Of a DNA stretch of 64,000 nt, positions 36,484 through 45,458 are shown piece by piece; position 1 is the stretch's first letter; each line of letters begins with the position of its first letter. The position numbers were made by a program, and so were the translations under genes. The notes under the pieces are model-generated. The model was not told where the DNA came from. It made no database searches and saw only the letters and a list, made by a program, of their open reading frames with translations. Origin of the DNA: an uncultured Marinobacter sp. (GTDB lineage: Bacteria; Pseudomonadota; Gammaproteobacteria; Pseudomonadales; Oleiphilaceae); contig NZ_CAJXKQ010000010.1 of assembly GCF_913055835.1 (NCBI RefSeq), positions 53,223-117,222 on the forward strand, in the 5' to 3' direction.

Positions 36484-37680
36484 ATGAATTTTCCGGTTCT
36501 GTATCTTCGAAAAGGCGCAGAGCGCCGTCTCCGTGCTGGCCATCTCTGGGTTTACAGCAATGAGGTGGACACCCGTCGGAGCCCGTTGACGGAATTCGAG
36601 GCCGGTGTTCAGGCGGAGCTTCGGGCTTCGAATGATAAACCCCTGGGTACAGTGTTCGTGAATCCCCATGCGTTGATTTGTGGCCGACTGATCAGTCGGG
36701 ACCCGGGCCATGGTATGACGCCGCAGCGGTTGACCCAGCGGGTAGAGGCTGCGCTTGCGTTGCGGGAGCGGCTTTTTGATAAGCCGTTTTACCGCTGGGT
36801 GTTTGGCGACAGTGACGGCCTTTCGGGGCTGGTGATAGACCGGTTCGATTCCACGGTGGTGGTGCAGATTTCCACGGCCGGCATGGAGGCCATGAAGGAA
36901 GCGGTTGTTCGGGCGGTTCAGCGGCTGGTGCATCCCGAGGCGATCATCCTCAAGAACGATGGCAAGATGCGCAAGGTGGAGGGGCTGGCTACCTATGTGG
37001 AGCAGGCCCATGGTGCTGAGATCAATCTGCTGGAGGTTGAGGAGAACGGCGTCCGCTTCGAGGTACCTTTGGAAGGCGGTCAGAAGACCGGCTGGTTCTA
37101 TGATCATCGGATGAACCGTGCCCGTTTGCAGGCATATGCGCCGGGTAAACGGGTCCTCGATGTGTTCAGTTACGTCGGTGGCTGGGGTATTCAGGCCGCT
37201 TGTGCAGGCGCCACCCAGGTGACCTGCGTGGATAGTTCGGCCAGTGCCATTGATTCGGTTCACCACAACGCCAGGCTCAATGGCCTCGACAATGTGGAAA
37301 CCATTGAGGGCGATGCGTTCGAGGCCCTAAAGGCCCTGGCGGATGAGAAGGAAAAGTTCGATGTGGTGGTGCTGGATCCGCCGGCACTGATTCCCCGGCG
37401 CAGGGATCAGAAGGCGGGTGAAGAGGCCTATGCCCGGCTCAACCAGCTCGGTCTGCGATTGCTGGAGCGCGATGGCATTCTCGTGTCCGCTTCCTGTTCC
37501 ATGCACCTCTCGCAAGACAAACTGGTGGACATCATTCGTGGCAGCGGCCGGAAAATCGACCGCTTTGTCCAGTTGCTGGAGCAGGGGCATCAGGCCCCGG
37601 ATCATCCGGTGATTCCGGGCATCCCCGAGACTGACTACATCAAGTCCTGCTTTGTTCGCTCACTGACCGGATTTTTCTGA
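36484..37680 (+). CDS. rlmI: 23S rRNA (cytosine-C5) methyltransferase RlmI-like
   Basis: An N-terminal PUA domain (MNFPVLYLRKGAERRLRAGH followed by LWVYSNEV) precedes an EEHEE insert and a class I SAM-dependent methyltransferase. This shows KTGWFYDHRMNR, VLDVFSYVGGWGIQAA (motif I), VVVLDPPALIPRR (motif IV) and SASCSMHLS carrying the catalytic-type Cys. RlmI methylates C1962 of 23S rRNA. The ATG follows AGGTCATC and gives 398 residues. The frame remains open 17 codons 5' into the gcvH stop region. Confidence 0.9.
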   Translation: MNFPVLYLRKGAERRLRAGHLWVYSNEVDTRRSPLTEFEAGVQAELRASNDKPLGTVFVNPHALICGRLISRDPGHGMTPQRLTQRVEAALALRERLFDKPFYRWVFGDSDGLSGLVIDRFDSTVVVQISTAGMEAMKEAVVRAVQRLVHPEAIILKNDGKMRKVEGLATYVEQAHGAEINLLEVEENGVRFEVPLEGGQKTGWFYDHRMNRARLQAYAPGKRVLDVFSYVGGWGIQAACAGATQVTCVDSSASAIDSVHHNARLNGLDNVETIEGDAFEALKALADEKEKFDVVVLDPPALIPRRRDQKAGEEAYARLNQLGLRLLERDGILVSASCSMHLSQDKLVDIIRGSGRKIDRFVQLLEQGHQAPDHPVIPGIPETDYIKSCFVRSLTGFF

Positions 37681-37709
37681 AGCCGGTGAAGGCTGGGCAG
37701 ACTGAAGTC

Positions 37710-37739
37710 GGGGTCAGATGAACGCTTTCATCTGACCCC
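37710..37739. repeat. Palindromic repeat copy 2, probable bidirectional terminator
   Basis: GGGGTCAGATGAA (37710-37722) pairs perfectly with 37727-37739 across loop CGCT. It sits between the convergent ends of rlmI and the HAD phosphatase gene. It has the same arms as copy 1 (994-1029) and copy 3 (42814-42842), but lacks the long A/T flanks of copy 1. Confidence 0.8.
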
Positions 37740-37750
37740 CTGTTCAAGTC

Positions 37751-38407
37751 TTAACCCCGCAGAGACATCACTTTCCAGCCGGCATCCCTGGCAAATTGCT
37801 CCAGGGTCGGGTCCGGGTCGACGGCTACCGGGTTAGCCACTTTCTTCAGCAGCGGCAGGTCGTTGTGGGAATCACTGTAGAACCACGCCCCCTCAAGAGT
37901 CCGGTTGTGGGCAGCCAGCCAGTCATCCAGTCGTGTGACTTTGCCATCCTGAAAGCTTGGAGTCCCGGCCACTTCGCCTGTGTACCGGCCGTTGACCAGC
38001 TCAGGTTCGGTGGCAATCAAATGTTCGATCCCGAGGGCTTCGGCAATGGGCTCAGTCACAAACCGGTTGGTGGCGGTGATAATCATCAGGGTGTGGCCCT
38101 GCTCCCGATGGCGGTCCAGCAGCGCCTCCGCACTGGCTTGCATCATGGGGCGTACCTTTTTTGCCATGAAGGCTTCCCGCCACGCGAGTAGCTCTTCCAT
38201 GTTGTGGCTCGCCAGGGGCTGAAGCGCAAAGCCCAGGTAGTGCAGGATATCCAGCTCGCCGTTCAGGTATTCCTGGTAAAAGCGGTCGTTGGCCCGGCGG
38301 TATTCCTCGGCATCGACAATGCCTTCCTCCACCAGAAATTCACCCCAGGCGTGGTCGCTGTCGCCGGCCAGCAGGGTGTTGTCCAGATCAAATATTGCGA
38401 GCGTCAA
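37751..38407 (-). CDS. HAD-IB family phosphatase (SerB/histidinol-phosphatase-like)
   Basis: HAD motifs are present: FDLDNTLLAGDSDHAWGEF (motif I, nucleophile Asp near residue 7), IITATNRFVTEPIAEALG (motif II Thr), a Lys in QDGKVTRLDDWL, and YSDSHNDLPLL (motif III). The cap is small and helical. The neighbour pattern (HAD, rppH, ptsP) is that of the Pseudomonas gene annotated as a histidinol-phosphatase; substrate here is unproven. The start is TTG at 38407, because a perfect GGAGGT lies 6 bases upstream. The GTG seven codons earlier would place that site inside the gene. Confidence 0.88.
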   Translation of the reverse strand: MTLAIFDLDNTLLAGDSDHAWGEFLVEEGIVDAEEYRRANDRFYQEYLNGELDILHYLGFALQPLASHNMEELLAWREAFMAKKVRPMMQASAEALLDRHREQGHTLMIITATNRFVTEPIAEALGIEHLIATEPELVNGRYTGEVAGTPSFQDGKVTRLDDWLAAHNRTLEGAWFYSDSHNDLPLLKKVANPVAVDPDPTLEQFARDAGWKVMSLRG

Positions 38408-38579
38408 GCGGTTACCTCCGGTGATCACAGGGCTTGCAGTAAAGTGCCAAGTCTACCATGACCTGTCCCCAACGGCTGCGTTTGCCGAACCCTTGGGATT
38501 CTGTAAGAATGAGAGCAACTTGGACAAATCCGACCGGTGAATTTTTGACCGGTCCACCGACTTTTGAGAGGACTGTGCC

Positions 38580-39110
38580 GTGATCGATTCAGACGGTTTC
38601 AGACCCAACGTCGGAATCATTCTGGCCAATCACAGAGGAGAAGTTCTCTGGGCAAGGCGAATAGGGCAGGACTCCTGGCAGTTCCCCCAGGGCGGCATCA
38701 AACATGATGAATCCCCCGAGGACGCACTGTACCGGGAGCTTGGAGAGGAAATCGGCCTGTGCGCAAACGATGTGGAAATCATCAGTTGCACACGGGGCTG
38801 GCTGAGGTATCGACTCCCGAGGAGGATGGTACGCCAAAACTCCCACCCCGTTTGTGTGGGCCAAAAACAGAAATGGTTCCTGTTGAGGATGTTATCGCCG
38901 GACGCGCAGGTTTGCGTGGATGGCACGGATTCACCGGAGTTTGATGGCTGGCAGTGGGTGAGCTACTGGTATCCGTTGGGCCAGGTGGTCTCATTCAAGC
39001 GAGAAGTGTATCGACGCGCGCTGAGAGAGCTTGCGCCGCGGCTGTTCTACAATATGGAGCAGTGGCACAGGGCAGAGCAGAACCAGCGTTTACAGGAACA
39101 CCAGAAATGA
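38580..39110 (+). CDS. rppH: RNA pyrophosphohydrolase RppH
   Basis: RppH removes pyrophosphate from triphosphorylated mRNA 5' ends and so starts RNase E-dependent decay. The N-terminus [17 protein letters not shown] and the Nudix box ([17 protein letters not shown] plus GEEIGL, about residues 38-60) match the family, and DSWQFPQGG precedes it. The GTG start has GAGAGGA 8 bases upstream. It has 176 residues and lies 15 bases before ptsP, probably in one operon, as in Pseudomonas. Confidence 0.95.
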   Translation: MIDSDGFRPNVGIILANHRGEVLWARRIGQDSWQFPQGGIKHDESPEDALYRELGEEIGLCANDVEIISCTRGWLRYRLPRRMVRQNSHPVCVGQKQKWFLLRMLSPDAQVCVDGTDSPEFDGWQWVSYWYPLGQVVSFKREVYRRALRELAPRLFYNMEQWHRAEQNQRLQEHQK

Positions 39111-39125
39111 CGGACTGACACCGCC

Positions 39126-41432
39126 ATGCTGAGCATTCTGCGAAGTCTAGTACAAGAGGTAAACAGCGCCCGCGATCTGCAGGAGGCGCTGGATATCATT
39201 GTATCGCGGGTGCAGAAAGCCATGGGAACCGAGGTCTGTTCCGTTTATCTGCTTGACCCGGCCACCAACCGCTACATTCTGATGGCCACGGAGGGTCTTT
39301 ACCGCAAGGCTGTTGGCCAGGTAAGTCTGGCTTATTCCGAAGGCCTCGTTGGTCTTGTGGGGTCCCGCGAGGAGCCCATTAACCTGGAAGACGCCCCTTC
39401 GCATCCAAGATACCGTTATTTCCCCGAGACCGGTGAAGAGAGGTTCCGCTCGTTTCTGGGTGTTCCGATCATTCACCATCGCCGGGTCCTCGGTGTACTG
39501 GTCGTGCAGCAGCGGGAAAGTTCCCGGTGCTTTGATGAGGGTGAAGAGGCCTTCCTGGTAACCGTTTCCGCCCAGTTGGCGGGAGTCATCGCCCACAGTG
39601 AAGCTACCGGAGCGATCAGCGGTCTGTCCCTTACCGGTGAGGAGGCGCACGATGTCAGCTTCAATGGTGTGCCAGGTGCTCCGGGTGTTGCCATTGGCAG
39701 TGGCGTTGTTGTGTATCCCTCCGCCGACCTCGATGTGGTTCCGGAAAAGCCTACCGACGATATCGATAAAGAGCTGGAGCTATTTGGCGCTTCGGTCAAA
39801 GCGGTCAGGGAGGATATCGAGCGTGTGGCCAAGCGGTTGGCATCGCAGTTGCGCCCCGAAGAGCAGGCTCTGTTCGATGTATATCTGAGAATGCTGGGCG
39901 ATGATGCCATGCCCGGCGAGGTGGCTAACAGGATCAAGGAAGGGATCTGGGCCCAGGGCGCTCTCAAGCAGGTGGTCCAGCAATACATCCGTCACTTCGA
40001 GATGATGGATGATCACTACCTGCAGGAGCGCGCCGTTGACATCCGTGATCTCGGCCGCCGCCTGCTGTCTCATCTGCAGGAAGGTGAGCAGAAACACCTG
40101 AACTACCCCGAGCGGACGGTGCTGGTCAGCGAGGAACTGACACCGGCGATGCTGGGTGAGGTTCCCAAGGGACAATTGGTTGGGCTGGTGTCGGTTAAAG
40201 GGTCCAGTAACTCACACGTGGCCATCCTTGCCCGTGCCATGGGTGTTCCTACGGTTATGGGGCTGGTGGACATTCCCGTAAACCAGCTCGACGGCAAGGA
40301 ACTGGTTGTCGACGGATTTGAAGGCCAGATATTTGCCTCACCATCTGCAGATCTGCGTTCCTATTATCAGGCAATCTGCGACGAAGAAGACGAGTTGATC
40401 CGGGGCCTTGAGGTACTCAAGGACAAGCCTTGCGAAACCACCGATCACCATCGGGTTTCACTTCTGGTGAACACCGGGCTGATGACTGACGTAGTCCGCT
40501 CGCTTTCCCACGGCGCAGAAGGTATCGGTTTGTACCGGACCGAAGTGCCGTTCATGATCAAGGACCGGTTCCCCTCCGAGCAGGAACAGCGTGAGTACTA
40601 TCGGGAACAACTCGAAGCCTTTGCGCCTAGCCCGGTAACCATGCGTACGCTGGATATTGGTGGCGACAAGGCGTTGACCTATTTTCCAATCCAGGAGGAA
40701 AACCCGTTCCTCGGCTGGCGGGGGATTCGGGTAACCCTGGACCATCCGGAGATCTTCCTGGTGCAGGTCAGGGCCATGCTCAAGGCCAGCGAGGGCCTGA
40801 ACAATCTGCAGATCATGTTGCCGATGATCTCCAATATCTCGGAAGTGGAAGAATCCCTGCACCTGATTTACCGGGTGTATCATGAGGTTCGCGAAGAAGG
40901 TTACGACATTCACATGCCCAAGGTTGGCGTGATGGTCGAAATCCCCGCTGCCGTTTACCAGATTCGGGAACTGGCGGACCGGGTGGACTTCCTCTCTGTT
41001 GGTTCCAATGACCTGACCCAGTATCTGCTGGCGGTGGATCGTAACAATCCCCGCGTTGCCCAACTCTATCACTCCTATCACCCAGCGGTGCTTCAGGCGC
41101 TGGTACGTATAGCTCAGGACGCTCATTCGGTCGGTAAACCGGTTGGCATCTGCGGTGAGCTGGCGGGTGATCCTGGCGGTGCGCTGCTGCTGATGGCCAT
41201 GGGCTACGATTCCCTGTCCATGAACGCGGCCAGCCTGCCCAAGGTCAAATCGGTGATTCGCAGTGTCAGCCGGGAATGGGCCATCCAGCTGCTGGAAGAT
41301 GTGCTGCTTCTGGATTCGCCTCACGTTATCAAGAGCTGTGTCGATCTTGCGTTACGAAATGCCGGTTTTGGCCGCTACCTGCGTCCCGGTAAGTCGACGG
41401 CCATGGCGGTATCCGAGGCCGCTATTTCCTGA
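39126..41432 (+). CDS. ptsP: Phosphoenolpyruvate-protein phosphotransferase PtsP (nitrogen PTS enzyme I)
   Basis: An N-terminal GAF domain (about 1-160) precedes the enzyme I module. The phosphohistidine is H364 in VKGSSNSHVAILARAMGVP. The PEP-binding barrel shows RTEVPFMIKDRFPSEQEQ, TLDIGGDKALTYF, LGWRGIRVTLDHPEIF, PKVGVMVEIPAAV and SVGSNDLTQYLLAVDRNNP, with the catalytic Cys in VGICGELAGDPGG. EI-Ntr phosphorylates NPr to regulate nitrogen and potassium responses. The potassium channel at 5098 is not linked to it by position. Confidence 0.95.
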   Translation: MLSILRSLVQEVNSARDLQEALDIIVSRVQKAMGTEVCSVYLLDPATNRYILMATEGLYRKAVGQVSLAYSEGLVGLVGSREEPINLEDAPSHPRYRYFPETGEERFRSFLGVPIIHHRRVLGVLVVQQRESSRCFDEGEEAFLVTVSAQLAGVIAHSEATGAISGLSLTGEEAHDVSFNGVPGAPGVAIGSGVVVYPSADLDVVPEKPTDDIDKELELFGASVKAVREDIERVAKRLASQLRPEEQALFDVYLRMLGDDAMPGEVANRIKEGIWAQGALKQVVQQYIRHFEMMDDHYLQERAVDIRDLGRRLLSHLQEGEQKHLNYPERTVLVSEELTPAMLGEVPKGQLVGLVSVKGSSNSHVAILARAMGVPTVMGLVDIPVNQLDGKELVVDGFEGQIFASPSADLRSYYQAICDEEDELIRGLEVLKDKPCETTDHHRVSLLVNTGLMTDVVRSLSHGAEGIGLYRTEVPFMIKDRFPSEQEQREYYREQLEAFAPSPVTMRTLDIGGDKALTYFPIQEENPFLGWRGIRVTLDHPEIFLVQVRAMLKASEGLNNLQIMLPMISNISEVEESLHLIYRVYHEVREEGYDIHMPKVGVMVEIPAAVYQIRELADRVDFLSVGSNDLTQYLLAVDRNNPRVAQLYHSYHPAVLQALVRIAQDAHSVGKPVGICGELAGDPGGALLLMAMGYDSLSMNAASLPKVKSVIRSVSREWAIQLLEDVLLLDSPHVIKSCVDLALRNAGFGRYLRPGKSTAMAVSEAAIS

Positions 41433-41553
41433 TCACGGAACAGATTTCGGCAATATAGGGTGTGCACTCTAAATACGGCTGTTATCTTGATGGTGGAAGT
41501 ATCCGGCGGTCCGGCTTGCGGGCCCGCATTCGATATCCGGAATAGGGAAGGCT

Positions 41554-42795
41554 ATGAGTTCGCCAACTGATCATAAATCCGCTCCCCGCATCGGGCTCGC
41601 CCTTGGCGGCGGTGGCCCCTTGGGCGGAATTTATGAAATCGGAGCGCTCCGGGCACTGGATGAGGCGCTCGACGGTCTCGATTTCAACAACATCGATGTT
41701 TATGTTGGGGTTAATGGCGGCTCCTTTGTGGCGGCAAACCTTGCCAACCAGATGACTACTGCGCAACTTTGCCGGATCTTCGTGCGCAATGAGGCGGAAG
41801 TGCACCCATTCCACCCGGAAGTGTTCTATCGCCCGGCCTTCCGGGAGATCGGCAGTCGTTTGCTGGCAATTCCGGGCCTGGTCTCGACAGCGGTGAGTCG
41901 TTTCGTCAATAACCCCTACGATCAGAGCCTGTTGGAAGCTCTGACTATCCTGGCCCAGGCTGCGCCGGCCGGATTGTTTGATAACGAGGGCCTGCATGAG
42001 TATCTCAAGCGAGCCTTTACCATGCTCGGCCGCACTAACGATTTCCGTCAGCTCAAGCGCAGCCTCTACATCGTGGCTGCTGATGTTGAGAGTACCGAAG
42101 CCGTTTGCTTTGGCGCTCCCGGCTTTGACCACGTGCCCATTTCCAAAGCCATTCAGGCCAGTACCGCATCGCCGGGGCTGTATGTACCCGTGGAAATCGA
42201 TGGCCGTTATTATGTCGACGGCACGCTGCGCAAGGGATTGCACGCCTCCGTGGCTTTTGAGGACGGTGCCGACCTGGTTTTCGCGGTGAATCCCCAGGTG
42301 CCGATTGATGCCAGCGCTGCGGTCCGGGCCGGCTCCATGAAACCGGGCGAGCTCACCCGCTCGGGGATGCCCAATCTCCTGTCACAGACCTTCAGGACCA
42401 TGGTCTATTCCCGGATGCAGTCGGGCATCGCCCAGTACGCACGGGATTACCCTGACAAGGACATCCTGCTGTTCGAGCCTACCCGGGACGACGCCAAGTT
42501 GTTCTTCTCTAACGTCTTCAGCTTCCAGTCACGCAGGATGGTGTGTGAGCATGCCTACCAGATGACCCGGCGGGATCTTCTGAGCCGTGCCGATCAACTG
42601 GAGCCCAAGTTGGCGAAATACGGCATCACACTAAGGCGGGATCGCCTGGAAGACGAGCAGCGGACGATCAGTACCAGTCTGTATGGAGAAATGCTGCCAC
42701 TGTATGTGGCCAAGGGCAGAAAGAAAAAAGCCGAAAGGGGTCGGTTGGCAACCGGGCTGGACAACGTTTCACACCTGTTCTCAAAGGCGCAATAA
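41554..42795 (+). CDS. Patatin-like protein lacking the canonical catalytic serine
   Basis: The 413-residue protein has a patatin fold by motif order: a glycine-rich oxyanion loop (GLALGGGGPLGGIYEIGALR, residues 14-33), a nucleophile-elbow position, VAADVESTEAV, the STASPGLYVPVEIDGRYYVD segment and Asp222 in DGT. In active patatins the elbow is GXSXG. Here it is GVNGGS at 52-57, with AAT coding Asn54 where Ser is expected, and the K/R after the glycine run is P-L. It may be a pseudo-lipase, or S57 may act instead. The C-terminal 180 residues are helical and end basic. A 12-base palindrome (41517-41528) lies in its leader. Confidence 0.82.
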   Translation: MSSPTDHKSAPRIGLALGGGGPLGGIYEIGALRALDEALDGLDFNNIDVYVGVNGGSFVAANLANQMTTAQLCRIFVRNEAEVHPFHPEVFYRPAFREIGSRLLAIPGLVSTAVSRFVNNPYDQSLLEALTILAQAAPAGLFDNEGLHEYLKRAFTMLGRTNDFRQLKRSLYIVAADVESTEAVCFGAPGFDHVPISKAIQASTASPGLYVPVEIDGRYYVDGTLRKGLHASVAFEDGADLVFAVNPQVPIDASAAVRAGSMKPGELTRSGMPNLLSQTFRTMVYSRMQSGIAQYARDYPDKDILLFEPTRDDAKLFFSNVFSFQSRRMVCEHAYQMTRRDLLSRADQLEPKLAKYGITLRRDRLEDEQRTISTSLYGEMLPLYVAKGRKKKAERGRLATGLDNVSHLFSKAQ

Positions 42796-42813
42796 CATTA
42801 CAGAGAGTAAATC

Positions 42814-42842
42814 GGGGTCAGATGGAGACTTCATCTGACCCC
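42814..42842. repeat. Palindromic repeat copy 3, probable bidirectional terminator
   Basis: GGGGTCAGATG (42814-42824) pairs with CATCTGACCCC (42832-42842). The next pairs are G-T and A-T, leaving loop GAC; the arm differs from copy 2 by one base. It lies between the convergent ends of the patatin-like gene and hslU. Confidence 0.8.
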
Positions 42843-42852
42843 AAGTTCACGC

Positions 42853-44181
42853 TTACAGAATATACCGGCTCAGATCCTCGTCTTCAGACAACTCTCCAAG
42901 CTTTTCATCCACGTATTCAGCGGTAACCTCGAAGCCATCGGTCACCTTGTCACCGGCATCGAAGGACAGGGTTTCCAGCAGCCGCTCAAGCACGGTATGC
43001 AGCCGGCGGGCACCGATGTTCTCAGTGCTCTCGTTCACCTTCCAGGCAACCTCGGCTATGCGCGCAATGGCATCCTCCCGGAAGGTCAGTTTCACACCTT
43101 CGGTCAGCATTAGCGCTTCGTATTGCTGCACCAGTGAGGCATCCGGTTCGGTCAGGATGCGCTTGAAGTCCTCGGGCGTAAGAGCCTGAAGCTCGACGCG
43201 GATCGGCAAACGGCCCTGCAGCTCCGGAATGAGATCCGAGGGCTTGGACAGATGGAACGCGCCGGAGGCAATGAACAGAATATGATCGGTGCGCACAGAG
43301 CCGTATTTTGTGCTCACGGTGCTGCCCTCGATCAGTGGGAGCAGATCGCGCTGGACGCCCTCGCGTGAAACATCTGACGAGGTGTTCTCGGATCGCTTGG
43401 CCACCTTGTCGATTTCATCCACGAACACGATGCCATTCTGCTCCACCGCCTGGATGGCCTTCTGCTTGATCTCTTCTTCGTTGACCAGTTTCGCAGCCTC
43501 TTCTTCCTTGGCGCGCTTGAGTGCGTCCGCAACCTTCATCTTCCGGGTCTTGCGCTTGTCGGAGGACAGGTTCGAGAACATGCTTTGCAGCTGGTTGGTC
43601 ATCTCCTCCATGCCCGGGGGCGCCATGATTTCCACTCCGGCGCTGGAGTTGCGCAGGTCGATCTCGATTTCCTTGTCATCCAGCTCGCCCTCCCGGAGTT
43701 TCTTCCGGAACAGCTGACGGGTGGATGAATCGGAGCTGCGCTGGCTGTCCTCACCGAAATCCCGGGGCGGCGGAATCAGTGCATCGAGGATACGCTCTTC
43801 CGCCGCGTCCAGTGCCCGTTCTTCGTGGCGCTTCATCTCTGCTTCACGTAGCATCTTGACGGCCATATCCGCCAGATCGCGGATAATGGATTCCACGTCA
43901 CGGCCGACATAGCCGACTTCCGTGAACTTTGTGGCTTCCACTTTCAGAAACGGGGCATCGGCCAGTTTGGCGAGGCGCCGGGCAATTTCGGTTTTGCCCA
44001 CACCGGTGGGACCGATCATCAGAATGTTCTTGGGTGTGATCTCTTCGCGCAGGCCGCTGTCCAGCTGCATCCGGCGCCAGCGATTTCTCAGGGCGATGGC
44101 TACCGCCCGCTTGGCTTCTTCCTGACCCACGATGTGTTTGTTGAGCTCGTGGACAATCTCACGGGGAGTCATTGCAGACAT
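42853..44181 (-). CDS. hslU: ATP-dependent protease ATPase subunit HslU (ClpY)
   Basis: This AAA+ unfoldase feeds substrates to HslV. Walker A is GPTGVGKT (57-64) and Walker B is [10 protein letters not shown]. The acidic I-domain (about 110-240) is rich in Glu and Arg. The sensor region reads [12 protein letters not shown] and the C-terminus LSRYIL is the hydrophobic tail that inserts into HslV. It has 442 residues, as in E. coli. The start has GGAG upstream and lies 12 bases after hslV, so the two are one transcript. Confidence 0.97.
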   Translation of the reverse strand: MSAMTPREIVHELNKHIVGQEEAKRAVAIALRNRWRRMQLDSGLREEITPKNILMIGPTGVGKTEIARRLAKLADAPFLKVEATKFTEVGYVGRDVESIIRDLADMAVKMLREAEMKRHEERALDAAEERILDALIPPPRDFGEDSQRSSDSSTRQLFRKKLREGELDDKEIEIDLRNSSAGVEIMAPPGMEEMTNQLQSMFSNLSSDKRKTRKMKVADALKRAKEEEAAKLVNEEEIKQKAIQAVEQNGIVFVDEIDKVAKRSENTSSDVSREGVQRDLLPLIEGSTVSTKYGSVRTDHILFIASGAFHLSKPSDLIPELQGRLPIRVELQALTPEDFKRILTEPDASLVQQYEALMLTEGVKLTFREDAIARIAEVAWKVNESTENIGARRLHTVLERLLETLSFDAGDKVTDGFEVTAEYVDEKLGELSEDEDLSRYIL

Positions 44182-44193
44182 GGTCGCTCCGGA

Positions 44194-44724
44194 TCAGTCG
44201 TTTTTGGAGAGCACTTCAAGGGTGCGATTGTGGTTGGTGTAGATGCAGATATCGGCGGCGATATCCAGGCCTTTCTCGACAATCTCGTGGGCGGACAGGT
44301 CGGTATTTTCCAGCAGAGCCCGGGCTGAGGCTTGGGCAAAAGGACCGCCAGAACCGATGGCAATCAGGCCCTGTTCCGGCTCGATTACATCGCCGTTGCC
44401 GGTAATGATTAGTGAGGCGGTCTTGTCCGCCACGGCCAGCAAGGCCTCCAGCCTGCGCAGGGCGCGGTCTGTTCGCCAGTCTTTGGCCAGTTCCACCGCC
44501 GCTCTGGTGAGGTTGCCCTGGTGTTTCTCGAGCTGGGCTTCGAATCGCTCAAACAGGGTGAAAGCGTCGGCGGTGCCGCCCGCGAAACCGGCGATCACCT
44601 TGCCGTTGTAGAGGCGGCGAACCTTGCGGGCGTTGCCTTTCATTACGGTATTGCCCAGGGAAACCTGGCCGTCGCCACCCATGGCAACTTCGTCATCGCG
44701 CCTGACGGAAAGAATGGTAGTCAT
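44194..44724 (-). CDS. hslV: ATP-dependent protease peptidase subunit HslV (ClpQ)
   Basis: This is a proteasome-like threonine peptidase. After Met removal the N-terminus is [20 protein letters not shown], with catalytic Thr. [20 protein letters not shown] and the [20 protein letters not shown] block are typical. It has 176 residues, as in E. coli. GGAG lies 6 bases before the ATG. A sigma-32-like promoter is centred about 50 bases upstream, agreeing with known heat-shock control of hslVU. Confidence 0.97.
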   Translation of the reverse strand: MTTILSVRRDDEVAMGGDGQVSLGNTVMKGNARKVRRLYNGKVIAGFAGGTADAFTLFERFEAQLEKHQGNLTRAAVELAKDWRTDRALRRLEALLAVADKTASLIITGNGDVIEPEQGLIAIGSGGPFAQASARALLENTDLSAHEIVEKGLDIAADICIYTNHNRTLEVLSKND

Positions 44725-44763
44725 TTGGGCTCCAATTGCCGGATTGAAATTGGTTTCCCGTTG

Positions 44764-44791
44764 TTATGGAGGCTTCTGGTGCGAATTCAAG
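44764..44791 (-). promoter_or_regulatory. Probable sigma-32 heat-shock promoter of hslVU
   Basis: On the minus strand, CTTGAA (44791-44786) is a perfect -35 match. After 14 bases it is followed by CTCCATAA (44771-44764), which differs from the CCCCATNT consensus at the second base and the last. Spacing is within the 13-15 range and the hslV ATG is 39 bases downstream. Confidence 0.65.
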
Positions 44792-44814
44792 GTGTTCGCT
44801 CCCGGCCCGAAAGA

Positions 44815-45453
44815 TCAGCCTTCCTTGGGAATCTTCCGGACTAGTGGCTGGATGTTCAGGGAGACCAGTTTATCGATGGCGGAATTCATCTGGCTTCGGG
44901 AAGTGAAGGGGCCAACGTTGACCCGGTACCAGACGGAACCGTTGTCGAGGTCAATCCGCTGGGTGCTTGCCCGCAAACCCTGGAAGGCAATCTGGGCCCG
45001 CTGTCGCTCGGCGTCTTCCTTGCTGCGGAAAGAGCCGGATTGAAGCAGATAATTGAAATCCGTTTGTGTCGGCCCGGGCGTGTATTCCTCAACTTTGGGC
45101 GGCACCACTTCGGATTCCGGCAGCATCTCGTAGAAGCGGAACCCCGGCTTATCCTCTTCCTTGGCCGTCTTCGCGGGCGCCTGGGTAGGCTTCTGGGCCG
45201 GCTTTTCAGAAACCGCTTGCTGCTGCGAACCCGGGGGCGTTGGCAGGGAATTGAGATAGAAGATAAACCCGATAAAGCCGCCTACGGCCGCCAGGGACAG
45301 AATCCACTTGAGCGACAGGCCGCCATGCTGTGAGCGGGCACTGGCGGTGGGCTTTGGCCTGGCAGCCTTCGGCTTTGCCTGTTTCGCAGGCTTCTTACGG
45401 GACGTGGCCGACGCTTTGGCGGGCTTGTCCTTCCGGGCGTAGTCTCGGGACAT
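44815..45453 (-). CDS. SPOR-domain protein, FtsN-like
   Basis: The 212-residue protein has a Lys/Ala-rich cytoplasmic N-terminus (1-45), one transmembrane helix (about 48-66, LKWILSLAAVGGFIGFIFYL), a Pro/Lys/Gln periplasmic linker and a C-terminal SPOR domain (about 133-210, FNYLLQSGSFRSKEDAERQR). SPOR domains bind denuded peptidoglycan at the septum. Its position after argS and before hslVU matches the Pseudomonas gene order. Whether it is the true FtsN or a paralogue is not certain. Confidence 0.85.
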   Translation of the reverse strand: MSRDYARKDKPAKASATSRKKPAKQAKPKAARPKPTASARSQHGGLSLKWILSLAAVGGFIGFIFYLNSLPTPPGSQQQAVSEKPAQKPTQAPAKTAKEEDKPGFRFYEMLPESEVVPPKVEEYTPGPTQTDFNYLLQSGSFRSKEDAERQRAQIAFQGLRASTQRIDLDNGSVWYRVNVGPFTSRSQMNSAIDKLVSLNIQPLVRKIPKEG

Positions 45454-45458
45454 TCGTC

